Shown piece by piece: positions 32,649-41,270 of a stretch of 64,000 nt of DNA (positions are counted from its first letter, which is position 1; each line of letters opens with the position of its first letter). The translations under genes and the position numbers were made by a program. The notes below the pieces were generated by a model. The model had not been told where the DNA came from, did no database searches, and worked only from the letters and a program-made list of their open reading frames with translations. The DNA is from Microbacterium pygmaeum (lineage in GTDB: Bacteria > Actinomycetota > Actinomycetes > Actinomycetales > Microbacteriaceae), in contig NZ_LT629692.1 in NCBI RefSeq assembly GCF_900100885.1, forward strand, positions 2,232,001-2,296,000. Direction: 5' to 3'.

Positions 32649-34457
32649 ATGCCTGCAGAAACCGCCTCGGCTCTGCCCCGGCCTCCTGCTCGAACCCCCT
32701 CCGCGTCTGCGCCGGTGCTCACCGGCGCGCAGGCGGTCGTCCGCTCGCTCGAGCTGCTCGGCGTCACGGACGTCTTCGGACTCCCGGGCGGTGCGATCCT
32801 GCCCGTCTACGACCCGCTCATGGACAGCACGGAACTGCGCCACATCCTGGTCCGCCACGAGCAGGGCGCGGGCCACGCCGCCGAGGGCTACGCGTCGGCA
32901 TCCAACAAGATCGGCGTCGCCATCGCGACCTCCGGTCCCGGCGCGACGAACCTCGTCACCGCGATCGCCGACGCGTACATGGACTCCGTTCCGATCGTCT
33001 GCATCACCGGGCAGGTCTTCTCCACACTGATGGGGACCGACGCCTTCCAGGAGGCCGACATCGTCGGCATCACCATGCCGATCACCAAGCACTCCTTCCT
33101 GGTCAAGGACGCCTCCGAGATCCCCGGCGCCATCGCCGCCGCCTTCGAGATCGCCGGCACGGGACGCCCGGGGCCGGTCCTCGTGGACATCACGAAGGAC
33201 GCGCAGCAGGCCGAGGTGCCCTTCGTCTGGCCCCCGAAGATCGACCTGCCCGGCTACCGGCCGGTGACCAAGGCGCACGGCAAGCAGATCCAGGCCGCTG
33301 CACAGCTGATCGCCGATGCCAAGAAGCCGGTCCTGTACGTCGGCGGCGGTGTGATCCGCTCGCAGGCTTCCGCCGAGCTGCTCGCCCTGGCGGAGGCGAC
33401 CGGAGCGCCCGTGGTCACCACGCTGATGGCCCGCGGTGCCTTCCCAGACTCGCACCCGCAGCACCTGGGCATGCCGGGGATGCACGGGACGGTTCCGGCG
33501 GTCCTCGCCCTCCAGGAGGCCGACCTCCTGATCTCGCTGGGCGCGCGCTTCGATGATCGCGTGACCGGGAAGGCCGCGCTGTTCGCGCCGAACGCCAAGG
33601 TCGTGCACGTCGACATCGACCCGGCGGAGATCGGGAAGATCCGCGCCGCCGAGGTGCCGATCGTGGGCGACCTGAAGGACGTCCTGGTCGACCTGGAGAG
33701 CGCGTACCGTTCCGCCGCCGGTGGTGCTGCACCCGACACCGAGGAGTGGTGGTCCTACCTCGACGGGTTGCGCGACGAGTTCCCACTCGGCTACAGCCAG
33801 CCCACCGATGGATTGATGTCGCCTCAGTACGTCATCAAGCGGATCGGCGAGATCACCGGCCCGGAAGGCGTCTACGCCGCGGGCGTGGGCCAGCACCAGA
33901 TGTGGGCGGCGCAGTTCATCAAGTACGAGCGGCCCAACGCCTGGCTCAACTCCGGCGGTGCCGGGACGATGGGCTACTCGGTTCCTGCGGCGATGGGCGC
34001 GAAGGTCGCCGAACCGGACCGCGACGTGTGGGCCATCGACGGCGACGGCTGCTTCCAGATGACCAATCAGGAGCTCGCCACCTGCGCGATCAACAACATC
34101 CCGATCAAGGTCGCGATCATCAACAACTCGTCGCTGGGCATGGTGCGCCAGTGGCAGACGCTGTTCTACGACGGCCGCTATTCGCACACCAACCTCAACA
34201 CCGGCCACGGCACGGTCCGCATCCCGGATTTCGTCAAGCTGGCCGAGGCGTACGGGTGCCTGGCGATCCGCGTCGAGAAGGAGGAGGACGTGGATGCCGC
34301 GATCCGGCTCGCCCTCGAGACGAACGACCGTCCCGTCGTCATCGACTTCGTCGTGAGCGCCGACGCCATGGTGTGGCCGATGGTGCCGCAGGGCGTCAGC
34401 AACAGCTACGTCCAGTACGCGCGGGAGCACTCGCCGGCGTTCGACGAGGAGGCCTGA
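32649..34457 (+). CDS. ilvB: Acetolactate synthase large subunit
   Basis: A 602-residue ThDP enzyme that makes 2-acetolactate or 2-aceto-2-hydroxybutyrate. The activating Glu is in LVRHEQGAGHAAEGYA, the FAD-domain segment ARFDDRVTGK is present, and the ThDP/Mg motif is GDGCFQMTNQELATC ... NNSSLGMVRQWQ. A Pro-rich N-terminal extension (about 25 residues) precedes the domain. AGAGGA lies about 10 bases upstream. ilvN starts 2 bases after its stop. Confidence 0.96.
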   Translation: MPAETASALPRPPARTPSASAPVLTGAQAVVRSLELLGVTDVFGLPGGAILPVYDPLMDSTELRHILVRHEQGAGHAAEGYASASNKIGVAIATSGPGATNLVTAIADAYMDSVPIVCITGQVFSTLMGTDAFQEADIVGITMPITKHSFLVKDASEIPGAIAAAFEIAGTGRPGPVLVDITKDAQQAEVPFVWPPKIDLPGYRPVTKAHGKQIQAAAQLIADAKKPVLYVGGGVIRSQASAELLALAEATGAPVVTTLMARGAFPDSHPQHLGMPGMHGTVPAVLALQEADLLISLGARFDDRVTGKAALFAPNAKVVHVDIDPAEIGKIRAAEVPIVGDLKDVLVDLESAYRSAAGGAAPDTEEWWSYLDGLRDEFPLGYSQPTDGLMSPQYVIKRIGEITGPEGVYAAGVGQHQMWAAQFIKYERPNAWLNSGGAGTMGYSVPAAMGAKVAEPDRDVWAIDGDGCFQMTNQELATCAINNIPIKVAIINNSSLGMVRQWQTLFYDGRYSHTNLNTGHGTVRIPDFVKLAEAYGCLAIRVEKEEDVDAAIRLALETNDRPVVIDFVVSADAMVWPMVPQGVSNSYVQYAREHSPAFDEEA

Positions 34458-34459
34458 TC

Positions 34460-34972
34460 ATGTCCAGTCATGTGCTGAGCCTCCTGGTCGAGGACAAGCC
34501 CGGTCTGCTGACTCGCGTCGCGGGGCTGTTCGCGCGCCGCGGATTCAACATCGAGTCGCTTGCCGTCGGTGTGACGGAGGTGCCCGGTCTTTCGCGGATC
34601 ACCGTGGTCGTCGACGTCGATGAATTGCCGCTCGAGCAGGTGACCAAGCAGCTGAACAAGCTGATCAACGTCATCAAGATCGTCGAGCTGGACATGTCCT
34701 CGTCGGTGCAGCGCGAGCATGTGCTCGTGAAGATCCGCGCCGACAACGCCACGCGTTCGAATGTGCTCGAGGTCGTGAATCTGTTCCGCGGCTCCGTCGT
34801 CGACTACTCGCCGGATGCCCTGGTCGTGGAACTGACCGGCGACAAGGGGAAGGTCGAGGCGTTCCTGCGCGCGGTCGACCCCTTCGGCATCAGAGAGCTC
34901 GCGCAATCCGGCCTGCTCGCCATCGGGCGCGGCGGCAAATCCATCACCGAACGCGTGCTGCGCGCCAGCTGA
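34460..34972 (+). CDS. ilvN: Acetolactate synthase small (regulatory) subunit
   Basis: A 170-residue subunit with an N-terminal ACT domain (residues about 4-78: HVLSLLVEDKPGLLTRVAGLF, RRGFNIESLAVG) that binds valine for feedback inhibition, and a C-terminal ALS_ss_C domain (about 85-165: REHVLVKIRADNATR, VDYSPDALVVELTGD). Encoded directly behind ilvB. The GFNIESL turn is the usual valine-binding site of IlvN. Confidence 0.95.
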   Translation: MSSHVLSLLVEDKPGLLTRVAGLFARRGFNIESLAVGVTEVPGLSRITVVVDVDELPLEQVTKQLNKLINVIKIVELDMSSSVQREHVLVKIRADNATRSNVLEVVNLFRGSVVDYSPDALVVELTGDKGKVEAFLRAVDPFGIRELAQSGLLAIGRGGKSITERVLRAS

Positions 34973-35033
34973 CGCTTCGGCGTGCTCGGGGACTCCGGTC
35001 CCGCTGAAACCACTGATAAGGAGAACTATCCCC

Positions 35034-36059
35034 ATGGCCGAACTCTTCTACGACAACGACGCCGACCTGTCGCTCATCCAGAGCAAGAAGGTCGCGATCG
35101 TCGGCTACGGCTCGCAGGGCCACGCCCATGCCCAGAACCTCCGCGACTCGGGCGTCGAGGTCGCGATCGCGCTCAAGGACGGCTCGAAGTCGACCGCGAA
35201 GGCCCAGGAGGACGGCTTCGAGGTCCTCTCCGTCGCCGACGCCACCGACTGGGCGGACGTCATCATGATCCTCGCGCCGGACCAGCACCAGCGCGGCATC
35301 TACACCGACAGCATCAAGGACAAGCTGACGCCCGGCAAGACGCTCGCCTTTGCGCACGGCTTCAACATCCGCTTCGGCTACATCGATGCGCCCGAGGGCG
35401 TCGATGTGATCCTCATCGCCCCGAAGGCCCCCGGCCACACCGTGCGTCGCGAGTTCGTCGCCGGCCGCGGCATCCCCGACATCATCGCTGTCGAGCGCGA
35501 CGCGTCCGGTCAGGCGTGGGACCTCGCGCTGTCGTACGCGAAGGCCATCGGCGGCACGCGCGCCGGTGTCATCAAGACGACCTTCACCGAAGAGACCGAG
35601 ACCGATCTGTTCGGTGAGCAGTCGGTGCTCTGCGGTGGCACCTCGCAGCTCGTCCAGTACGGCTTTGAGACCCTCGTGGAGGCGGGTTATCAGCCCGAGA
35701 TCGCCTATTTCGAGGTGCTGCACGAGCTCAAGCTGATTGTCGACCTCATGTGGGAGGGCGGCATCGCCAAGCAGCGCTGGTCGGTCTCCGACACGGCCGA
35801 GTACGGCGACTACGTCTCCGGGCCGCGCGTCATCGACCCGCACGTCAAGGACAACATGAAGGCCGTTCTCGCCGACATCCAGTCGGGTGCGTTCGCAGAG
35901 CGCTTCATCGGCGACCAGGATGCCGGAGCGCCCGAGTTCCTCGAGCTGCGCGCAAAGGGTGCGGCGCACCCCATCGAGGCCACCGGCAAGGAACTGCGCG
36001 CCCTCTTCGCGTGGAAGCAGCAGGACTCGGATTACACCGAGGGCTCCGCCGCCCGCTAG
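35034..36059 (+). CDS. ilvC: Ketol-acid reductoisomerase
   Basis: A 341-residue class I enzyme, second step of valine/isoleucine synthesis. The NADPH site is VAIVGYGSQGHAHAQNL at residues 20-36; the all-helical C-terminal domain has the Mg ligands in FGEQSVLCGG and YFEVLHELKLIVDLMWEGG. A second Glu site lies near FTEETETDLFGEQ. TAAGGAGAA precedes the start. Last gene of the ilv cluster; a 17-bp hairpin follows. Confidence 0.96.
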   Translation: MAELFYDNDADLSLIQSKKVAIVGYGSQGHAHAQNLRDSGVEVAIALKDGSKSTAKAQEDGFEVLSVADATDWADVIMILAPDQHQRGIYTDSIKDKLTPGKTLAFAHGFNIRFGYIDAPEGVDVILIAPKAPGHTVRREFVAGRGIPDIIAVERDASGQAWDLALSYAKAIGGTRAGVIKTTFTEETETDLFGEQSVLCGGTSQLVQYGFETLVEAGYQPEIAYFEVLHELKLIVDLMWEGGIAKQRWSVSDTAEYGDYVSGPRVIDPHVKDNMKAVLADIQSGAFAERFIGDQDAGAPEFLELRAKGAAHPIEATGKELRALFAWKQQDSDYTEGSAAR

Positions 36060-36087
36060 ACCAGTCGTCCTAACCGGCACGGCTCAC

Positions 36088-36130
36088 GGCCCGGTCCCAC
36101 CACCCCCAACCCGGGTGGTGCGACCGGGCC
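36088..36130 (+). terminator. Strong hairpin after ilvC
   Basis: GGCCCGGTC (36088-36096) plus CACCACCC (36098-36105) pair with GGGTGGTG (36113-36120) plus GACCGGGCC (36122-36130): 17 base pairs with one C-C mismatch and a 7-base loop. There is no T-run; such T-less hairpins are common actinobacterial terminators. It ends the ilv transcript. Confidence 0.7.
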
Positions 36131-36209
36131 ACCTTCGTTCCACGCTGTTCGCATGCACCGGTCATGCCGGGGGTATCGAACCGGCGGAACGGCGCGTAGC
36201 GTCCCAGGT

Positions 36210-36252
36210 GGTGCGCCAGGCGGGTTCGACGAAGCTGACCCGCCTGGCCACC
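36210..36252 (-). terminator. Hairpin after the MpaB-type gene
   Basis: GCCAGGCGGGT (36215-36225) pairs perfectly with ACCCGCCTGGC (36238-36248); GGTG and CACC extend the stem outside a single bulged base. It lies 29 bases past the stop of the minus-strand gene at 36281. The stretch 36131-36280 has no gene. Confidence 0.55.
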
Positions 36253-36280
36253 CGTGGCTGCCGCGAGCCGACTCCCTGCG

Positions 36281-37222
36281 TCAGGCGGCGTCCTGGGCTG
36301 CGTCGGTCGCGGAGGCATCGAGGCGGCTGCCTCGGCCCTCGAGCCGCGCGATCCGCGAGCGGGCCGCCTGTTCGGAGGTGGACTGCTCGCCCAGCACCAC
36401 CCGTATCGTGCGCAGCACGGCGCCGGTGGCCGGGACGGCCAACGGGGACGGGCCGCCGAGTCCCAGCATCCGGCGGTGGAGCGGGTCGAGGGATGCCACT
36501 GCGCCCGCGAACAGGACGCGGTAGGCGGGCATCATGCCCCTGGCCAGCGGCGGTCTGCGGATGAACCGCACGACGTCCGCGACGCGCTCATCGGATCTGA
36601 GTGTGCCGGCGTCCGCAATCGACTGGAGGCGGCCGCGCAGCTGGGCGGCGGTGCGCGGCGGCGCGTCCATGCCGATCAGTTCGCCCGCCGTCGCCCACTC
36701 GCGCACGTAGGCGTCCGAGCCGCCGGGGATCGGCGACTCCCACAGCTCATGACAGGTCAGGAACGAGTCGGTGAACGCCAGATGCACCCACTCCACCAGG
36801 TCGGGGTCGCTGGCCTGATACGGCCGCAGCACGCCGTCCGCGTCGACGTACTCGCCCTGCACCCGCCGATGCAGTCCGCGAACGAACGCGCTCGCACGGT
36901 CCGCTGTGGCTCGATCGCCGAACGTGACGGTGACCAGCCACCGGATGGTGCCCGTGAGCCGGCCGAGCGGGTCTTCGCGGTAGCGCGACCAGTCGTGCAC
37001 GCCCGCCATGGCACCGGGGTGCAGCGCCTGCAGCAGCAGCGCGCGGATGCCGGCGACCATCGTCCCCATGCCCCCGTGCACCGCCCACGCGGCCGAACCC
37101 GGACCGAAGTATCCCGCGTCGAGCCCCTCGCGCATCTCCAGCACCCACTGCGGCGATCCGTCGTCGGCGCCGGACAGGGTCTGGAGCAGATGAGACCGCC
37201 ACCGATCCTTCACCGTCGCCAT
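36281..37222 (-). CDS. MpaB family oxygenase (DUF2236)
   Basis: A 313-residue protein of the MpaB/latex-clearing-protein superfamily (PF09995), haem oxygenases acting on prenyl or other hydrophobic chains. Visible family features are AWAVHGGMGTMVAGIRALLLQALHPGAMAGV (cut here at its core, residues about 44-74), W-RYREDPLGRLTGTIRW, WVHLAFTDSFL and a C-terminal GMMPAYRVLFA segment. The His of QALHPGA is the likely axial haem ligand. Substrate unknown. Single gene, converging on ilvC. Confidence 0.8.
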   Translation of the reverse strand: MATVKDRWRSHLLQTLSGADDGSPQWVLEMREGLDAGYFGPGSAAWAVHGGMGTMVAGIRALLLQALHPGAMAGVHDWSRYREDPLGRLTGTIRWLVTVTFGDRATADRASAFVRGLHRRVQGEYVDADGVLRPYQASDPDLVEWVHLAFTDSFLTCHELWESPIPGGSDAYVREWATAGELIGMDAPPRTAAQLRGRLQSIADAGTLRSDERVADVVRFIRRPPLARGMMPAYRVLFAGAVASLDPLHRRMLGLGGPSPLAVPATGAVLRTIRVVLGEQSTSEQAARSRIARLEGRGSRLDASATDAAQDAA

Positions 37223-37363
37223 CCCGTCAGTACATCACGGTGCGAGGGGGCGGGGGCCGCTCCGGGCTGCGGTATCTGAACGCTCCGGGCATCCTCCTCT
37301 CCCGCGGAGCCGGCGACGGCGTGCGCACAGAGTGCGCGCAGCCGGTGGCCGCGAGGTCACGGC

Positions 37364-37369
37364 TACGCT
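37364..37369 (+). promoter_or_regulatory. Putative -10 (TACGCT) of the gene at 37376
   Basis: TACGCT, 6 bases, then ATG 37376 without a ribosome site; leaderless spacing. Confidence 0.45.
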
Positions 37370-37375
37370 GACAGC

Positions 37376-37897
37376 ATGAGCCCCGGCAGAGACGACGACG
37401 CCCTCGCATGGGATGGTGACGACGACCCCACGCTCGACGTCGGTGTCGCAGTGCCGCACACCGCAACGCCGAGCACGGCGAAGCCGAACACGGATGCCGA
37501 GCCGCCGGCACTCCCGGACGGCTTCAGCGCTGTGGGAAAAGGGAGCGCGGAGGTCGGGCGCATCGCCGCGGACGGCAGTGTCTCGATGCCCGGCGATCGC
37601 GTGCCGATGGGCAACGCGGCGCTGATCAGTATCGGCGTGCTCGGCGGGGTGTACCTTCTGTACGGGATCGGATGGCTGATCGGTGCGGGACGCCTCTCGC
37701 TCGTGGCCGCACTGTTCCTGGATCCGATCGCCTTCCAGATCACCGTCGGGCTGGCGATCCTGGCCCCGCCGATCTGGTTCATCACGGTGTTCCTGATGAC
37801 CCGTGGCGCGAAGGCGTGGATCCGATTCACGCTGCTGGCGGTCGGGGTGGTCGTGCTGGTGCCATGGCCCTTCGTCCTGGCCGGAGCGGCGCTGTGA
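37376..37897 (+). CDS. Membrane protein with acidic N-terminal region
   Basis: A 173-residue protein. The first 70 residues are hydrophilic and disordered (DDDALAWDGDDDPTLDVG, then Pro/Thr/Ala-rich). Three hydrophobic helices follow (about 82-102, 118-140, 148-172), ending at VLAGAAL. I do not recognise a function. The next gene, also a membrane protein, overlaps by 4 bases (GTGA), suggesting a complex of the two. Confidence 0.65.
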   Translation: MSPGRDDDALAWDGDDDPTLDVGVAVPHTATPSTAKPNTDAEPPALPDGFSAVGKGSAEVGRIAADGSVSMPGDRVPMGNAALISIGVLGGVYLLYGIGWLIGAGRLSLVAALFLDPIAFQITVGLAILAPPIWFITVFLMTRGAKAWIRFTLLAVGVVVLVPWPFVLAGAAL

Positions 37898-38244
37898 GCG
37901 CCGCGGAGGCGCCGTCGGTGCGGCGCACAGCACTGCCGGTATGGCTCGTGGCCACGATCGCCGGTCTGTTCGGACTGTTCTACGCCTTCGTCGTGTGGAC
38001 CGCGCTCGGCTTCCTGCTCCAGCAGGCCCAGGGAGTCGTGGGCCTCACCGGCTACGGCTGGTTCGTCCTGATCCTGCCCGTGGTGTTCCCGCTGGTCGTG
38101 TTCGCCGGGGCGTTCGCGATCGCCTGGCGGCGATCAGCCCTGCCGCTGGTACTGACACTGCTCACCGGACTCGCGCTGGTCGCGGTGTTCTGGCTCAACA
38201 TCCTGGCCTACGCGGCGGCCTCGCCCGGGCTGTACGTCGCCTGA
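37894..38244 (+). CDS. Small three-helix membrane protein
   Basis: A 116-residue protein starting at the GTG overlapping the previous stop. Hydrophobic helices lie at about 15-40, 52-75 and 82-105, with RR at 76-77 between the last two. It has no known motif. Coupled to the preceding membrane protein; probably a two-component membrane unit of unknown role. Confidence 0.6.
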   Translation: MSAAEAPSVRRTALPVWLVATIAGLFGLFYAFVVWTALGFLLQQAQGVVGLTGYGWFVLILPVVFPLVVFAGAFAIAWRRSALPLVLTLLTGLALVAVFWLNILAYAAASPGLYVA

Positions 38245-38352
38245 GGGCCGTCATCCGGTCCGGGGGCCGGGCGGGCGGGCGATAGGCTGAACAGCGTCTC
38301 GCCCTCTTGCAATCCGCTGTGCCGTCGCGCACTGCCCCGAAGGATCCACTCC

Positions 38353-39957
38353 GTGACGAAGCCCGTCGTGCTCATCGCCGAAGAACTCTCACCCGCCACG
38401 ATCGACGCCCTGGGACCGGACTTCGATGTCCGCCAGGTCGACGGAACCGACCGTCCGGCGCTGCTGTCGGCGCTCTCCGGCGCGCAGGCCGTGCTGGTGC
38501 GCTCGGCCACGAAGATCGACGCCGAGGCGATCGCCGCCGCGCCGAACCTGAAGGTCGTCGCCCGTGCCGGCGTTGGCTTGGACAACGTCGACATCAAGGC
38601 GGCCACCACCGCCGGCGTGATGGTCGTCAACGCCCCGACCTCCAACATCATCTCGGCTGCCGAGCTGACGATCGGGCACATCCTGAGCCTGGCACGGCAC
38701 ATCCCGAGTGCGCACGCCTCGCTCGCGGACGGCCAGTGGAAGCGCAGCGCCTACACCGGCACGGAGCTGTTCGAGAAGACCGTGGGCATCGTGGGCCTCG
38801 GCCGGATCGGGGCCCTCATCGCCGAACGACTTCGCGCCTTCGGTGTGCGCGTCGTCGGCTACGACCCCTACGTGACCCCCACGCGCGCGCAGCAGTTGCA
38901 GGTAGAACTCCTCTCCTTCGACGAGGTGCTCCGCCAGAGCGATTTCGTGACCGTGCACATGCCCAAGACACCCGAGACGACCGGGATGATCGGGGCCGAA
39001 CAGCTCGCGCTCATGAAGCCCACCGCGTTCGTCATCAACGTCGCACGCGGCGGGCTGATCGATGAGGACGCGCTGCGCGACGCGCTCGCCTCCGGCGTGA
39101 TCGCCGGTGCCGGGCTGGATGTCTTCACCTCCGAGCCGCCGGCCGCCGATTCGAGCGCGTCGCGGCTGCTCGATCTGCCCAACGTCGTCGTCACCCCGCA
39201 CCTCGGGGCGAGCACAGACGAGGCGCAGGAGAAGGCGGGGGTGTCCGTCGCACGTTCGGTGAAGCTGGCCCTCGAGGGCGATCTCGTTCCGGATGCCGTC
39301 AATGTCGCGGGCGGCATCATCGATCCGTTCGTCCGCCCGGGGATCGCGCTCGTCGAGAAGCTCGGACAGTTCTTCACCGGGCTCGCCCATGCCGCGGTGA
39401 CCAGCCTCGACATCGAGGTGCGCGGGGAACTCGCCGCGTACGACGTGAGCGTGTACCGCCTCGCGGCGCTCAAGGGCATCCTGACCAACGTCGTCAGTGA
39501 GAACGTCTCCTACGTGAACGCGCCGCTGTTCGCCGAGCAGCGCGGCATCGAGACGCGACTCATCGTGGACACCGAGAGCCCGCTCTATCGCAACCTCACG
39601 GTGCTGCGCGGCACTCTGGCCGACGGATCCGTCCTCGAGATCGCCGGAACGCTGGCAGGCACCCGCATGGTTCCCAAGGTCGTCGGGATTAACGGGTACG
39701 AGATCGAGGTGCCCTTCGAGCAGTACCACATCGTCATGCGCTACGCCGATCGTCCCGGCATCGTCGCCATCTACGGACAGCGGCTGGGCGATGCGCGCAT
39801 CAACATCGCCGGACTCCAGGTGGCGCATCCGGACGCGAGCGGTCGCGCCCTTTCCGTGCTGACGGTCGACTCGCCGGTACCCGACGAGATGCTCGCCGAG
39901 CTCCGGGATGCCGTTCAAGCCGACCTGTTCCGCCAGATCGAGATCACCGAGCCGTAA
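38353..39957 (+). CDS. serA: D-3-phosphoglycerate dehydrogenase
   Basis: A 534-residue long-form SerA, the first step of serine synthesis. The NAD motif is VGIVGLGRIG (residues about 140-149), substrate/catalytic segments are INVARGGLIDE and VVVTPHLGAST (catalytic His). The extra ASB domain (about 320-450) and C-terminal ACT domain (about 460-534: IVMRYADRPGIVAIYGQRLGD) mark the serine-inhibited actinobacterial type. GTG 38353 has GAAGGA upstream. TAGGCT at 38284-38289 is a possible -10, giving a leader of about 60 bases. Confidence 0.95.
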   Translation: MTKPVVLIAEELSPATIDALGPDFDVRQVDGTDRPALLSALSGAQAVLVRSATKIDAEAIAAAPNLKVVARAGVGLDNVDIKAATTAGVMVVNAPTSNIISAAELTIGHILSLARHIPSAHASLADGQWKRSAYTGTELFEKTVGIVGLGRIGALIAERLRAFGVRVVGYDPYVTPTRAQQLQVELLSFDEVLRQSDFVTVHMPKTPETTGMIGAEQLALMKPTAFVINVARGGLIDEDALRDALASGVIAGAGLDVFTSEPPAADSSASRLLDLPNVVVTPHLGASTDEAQEKAGVSVARSVKLALEGDLVPDAVNVAGGIIDPFVRPGIALVEKLGQFFTGLAHAAVTSLDIEVRGELAAYDVSVYRLAALKGILTNVVSENVSYVNAPLFAEQRGIETRLIVDTESPLYRNLTVLRGTLADGSVLEIAGTLAGTRMVPKVVGINGYEIEVPFEQYHIVMRYADRPGIVAIYGQRLGDARINIAGLQVAHPDASGRALSVLTVDSPVPDEMLAELRDAVQADLFRQIEITEP

Positions 39958-40006
39958 GTCGCCGCGTGCAGGCGCCGTCGCGACGCTAGATTGAGCGCAT
40001 GGGGCG

Positions 40007-40645
40007 ATGGGGAACGTGCCGGCAGCCCGAGTGGCGGGCTCGGCCGTGTCGTGGCTGCTGTTCACGCTGAGCTTCGCGCTGCTCTACCGCGTGAGCGACC
40101 TGGTGATGGGGCTCGGTGGATTCTGCGCCTCCGGCGGTCCCTACGTCATCGAGACCGAGTGCCCGCAGTCGGTCGTGGTCTTCGCGCCGCTGAGCATCTT
40201 CGGCGGTCTGATCGCGGTGGCGATCGCGTTGTTCCTCGCGCGGGGGTTCGGCACGCCTCTGGTGATCTGGGCGTGGCCGGTGCTCTTCGTCGGGCTCGGC
40301 ATCGCGTTCCTGCGAGCGGCATTCCTGCCGGGCGGCACGGCGAACCTGGTGGTGGCGATCGTGTTCCTGGTGATGGGGCTCGCTCCGGTGGCGCTCGTGC
40401 TCCGTGTGGGCGCGACCCGGCTGATCATCGGCACGACGACGGTGCACGATCGGCCCTTCCGCGATCGGCGAGGGCCGACGCCGATCTTCGGGATCGGCGG
40501 GACGGGACGGGACGCCGACGCGCGGCCGGCGACCGCGGGGGACTGGGCGCGCGCGCTGGGCGTGTCGGTGCCCGCCATCCTGGTTGGCCTGTGGCTGGCA
40601 CAGCTGCTGTTCACCGCAGCATCCGCCTCGCCCGCGCCGCGCTGA
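40007..40645 (+). CDS. Membrane protein, unknown function
   Basis: A 212-residue protein with four hydrophobic helices in the first 135 residues and one near the C-terminus (about 187-205). Two Cys (FCASGGPYVIETECPQS) lie in an outside loop and may pair. A polar loop of about 50 residues precedes the last helix. TAGATT at 39987-39992 could be its -10, with about 8 bases of leader. No family recognised. Confidence 0.6.
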   Translation: MGNVPAARVAGSAVSWLLFTLSFALLYRVSDLVMGLGGFCASGGPYVIETECPQSVVVFAPLSIFGGLIAVAIALFLARGFGTPLVIWAWPVLFVGLGIAFLRAAFLPGGTANLVVAIVFLVMGLAPVALVLRVGATRLIIGTTTVHDRPFRDRRGPTPIFGIGGTGRDADARPATAGDWARALGVSVPAILVGLWLAQLLFTAASASPAPR

Positions 40646-40658
40646 GGCTCGGCCCTGC

Positions 40659-41204
40659 TCAGCGCAGCGTCGCGCTCTCGACCATGACGATCAGTGCGTC
40701 CAGCTCCGCGCCGCTGGGGACCGGTCCGGGGATCGAACCGCCCTGCAGTGCGTTGTTGAAGTACAGGCCGTCGCTGACGAGCATGACCAGGTCCAGCGCG
40801 GTGGCGTCCTTCACATGCGGCCGCAGGGCGTCCTCCCACCGCACACGGATCTCGCGAAGGGCCGCGCTGGCGGCTGCACTGCCGCCCTGGGCCAGACGAG
40901 AGGTGGCGATGATGACCCGGTCGAGCGGGTCGTTCTGCATCACGGACGAGCGCAGGAAGTAGCTGACCGCGCCCTCCTCGGCCGTCGTGATCTTCTCGAT
41001 GTCCAGGTCGACGAGGGCACCGAGGCGCTCGAGCACACCGGCCTCCAGGGCGTCCTTCGAGCCGAAGTGGTAGAGCAGCCCGCCTTTGGAGACGCCCGCG
41101 GCGCGCGCGGTGGCATCCATCGTGGCCGAACGCTCGCCGTCGCTGATGAGGATCGCCTCGAACGCGTCGAGCACGCTCTCACGGGCGTGCGGGGGGCGGC
41201 TCAT
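40659..41204 (-). CDS. TetR family transcriptional regulator
   Basis: A 181-residue repressor. The HTH is in residues about 8-55: RESVLDAFEAILISDGERSAT, then MDATARAAGVSKGGLLYHFGSK, the TetR recognition pattern. The C-terminal part is helical (YFLRSSVMQNDPLDRVII). ATG 41204 is preceded by TACGAT at 7 bases. It lies divergent to a DHA2 exporter across an inverted repeat, so it likely represses that gene. Confidence 0.87.
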   Translation of the reverse strand: MSRPPHARESVLDAFEAILISDGERSATMDATARAAGVSKGGLLYHFGSKDALEAGVLERLGALVDLDIEKITTAEEGAVSYFLRSSVMQNDPLDRVIIATSRLAQGGSAAASAALREIRVRWEDALRPHVKDATALDLVMLVSDGLYFNNALQGGSIPGPVPSGAELDALIVMVESATLR

Positions 41205-41211
41205 GCGCTCG

Positions 41212-41217
41212 ATCGTA
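41212..41217 (-). promoter_or_regulatory. Putative -10 (TACGAT) of the second tetR gene
   Basis: On the minus strand TACGAT is followed by 7 bases and ATG 41204; leaderless spacing. Confidence 0.45.
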
Positions 41218-41244
41218 TCGACAGCGGCTCGGTCACTCTGTTAC

Positions 41245-41266
41245 TATACCGGCTGGACGGTTTATA
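41245..41266. promoter_or_regulatory. Putative TetR operator before the DHA2 exporter
   Basis: TATACCG (41245-41251) and CGGTTTATA (41258-41266) form an imperfect inverted repeat centred 16 bases before ATG 41271. The arms are AT-rich against a GC-rich background and cover any -10 for the exporter (TATAAA at 41263-41268 or TACTAT at 41242-41247). Confidence 0.5.
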
Positions 41267-41270
41267 AACT

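Noticed and set aside
39999..40006. ATG 39999 as start of the membrane protein at 40007
   Set aside because: It is in another frame and does not give a membrane protein; the 40007 ATG opens the correct frame.
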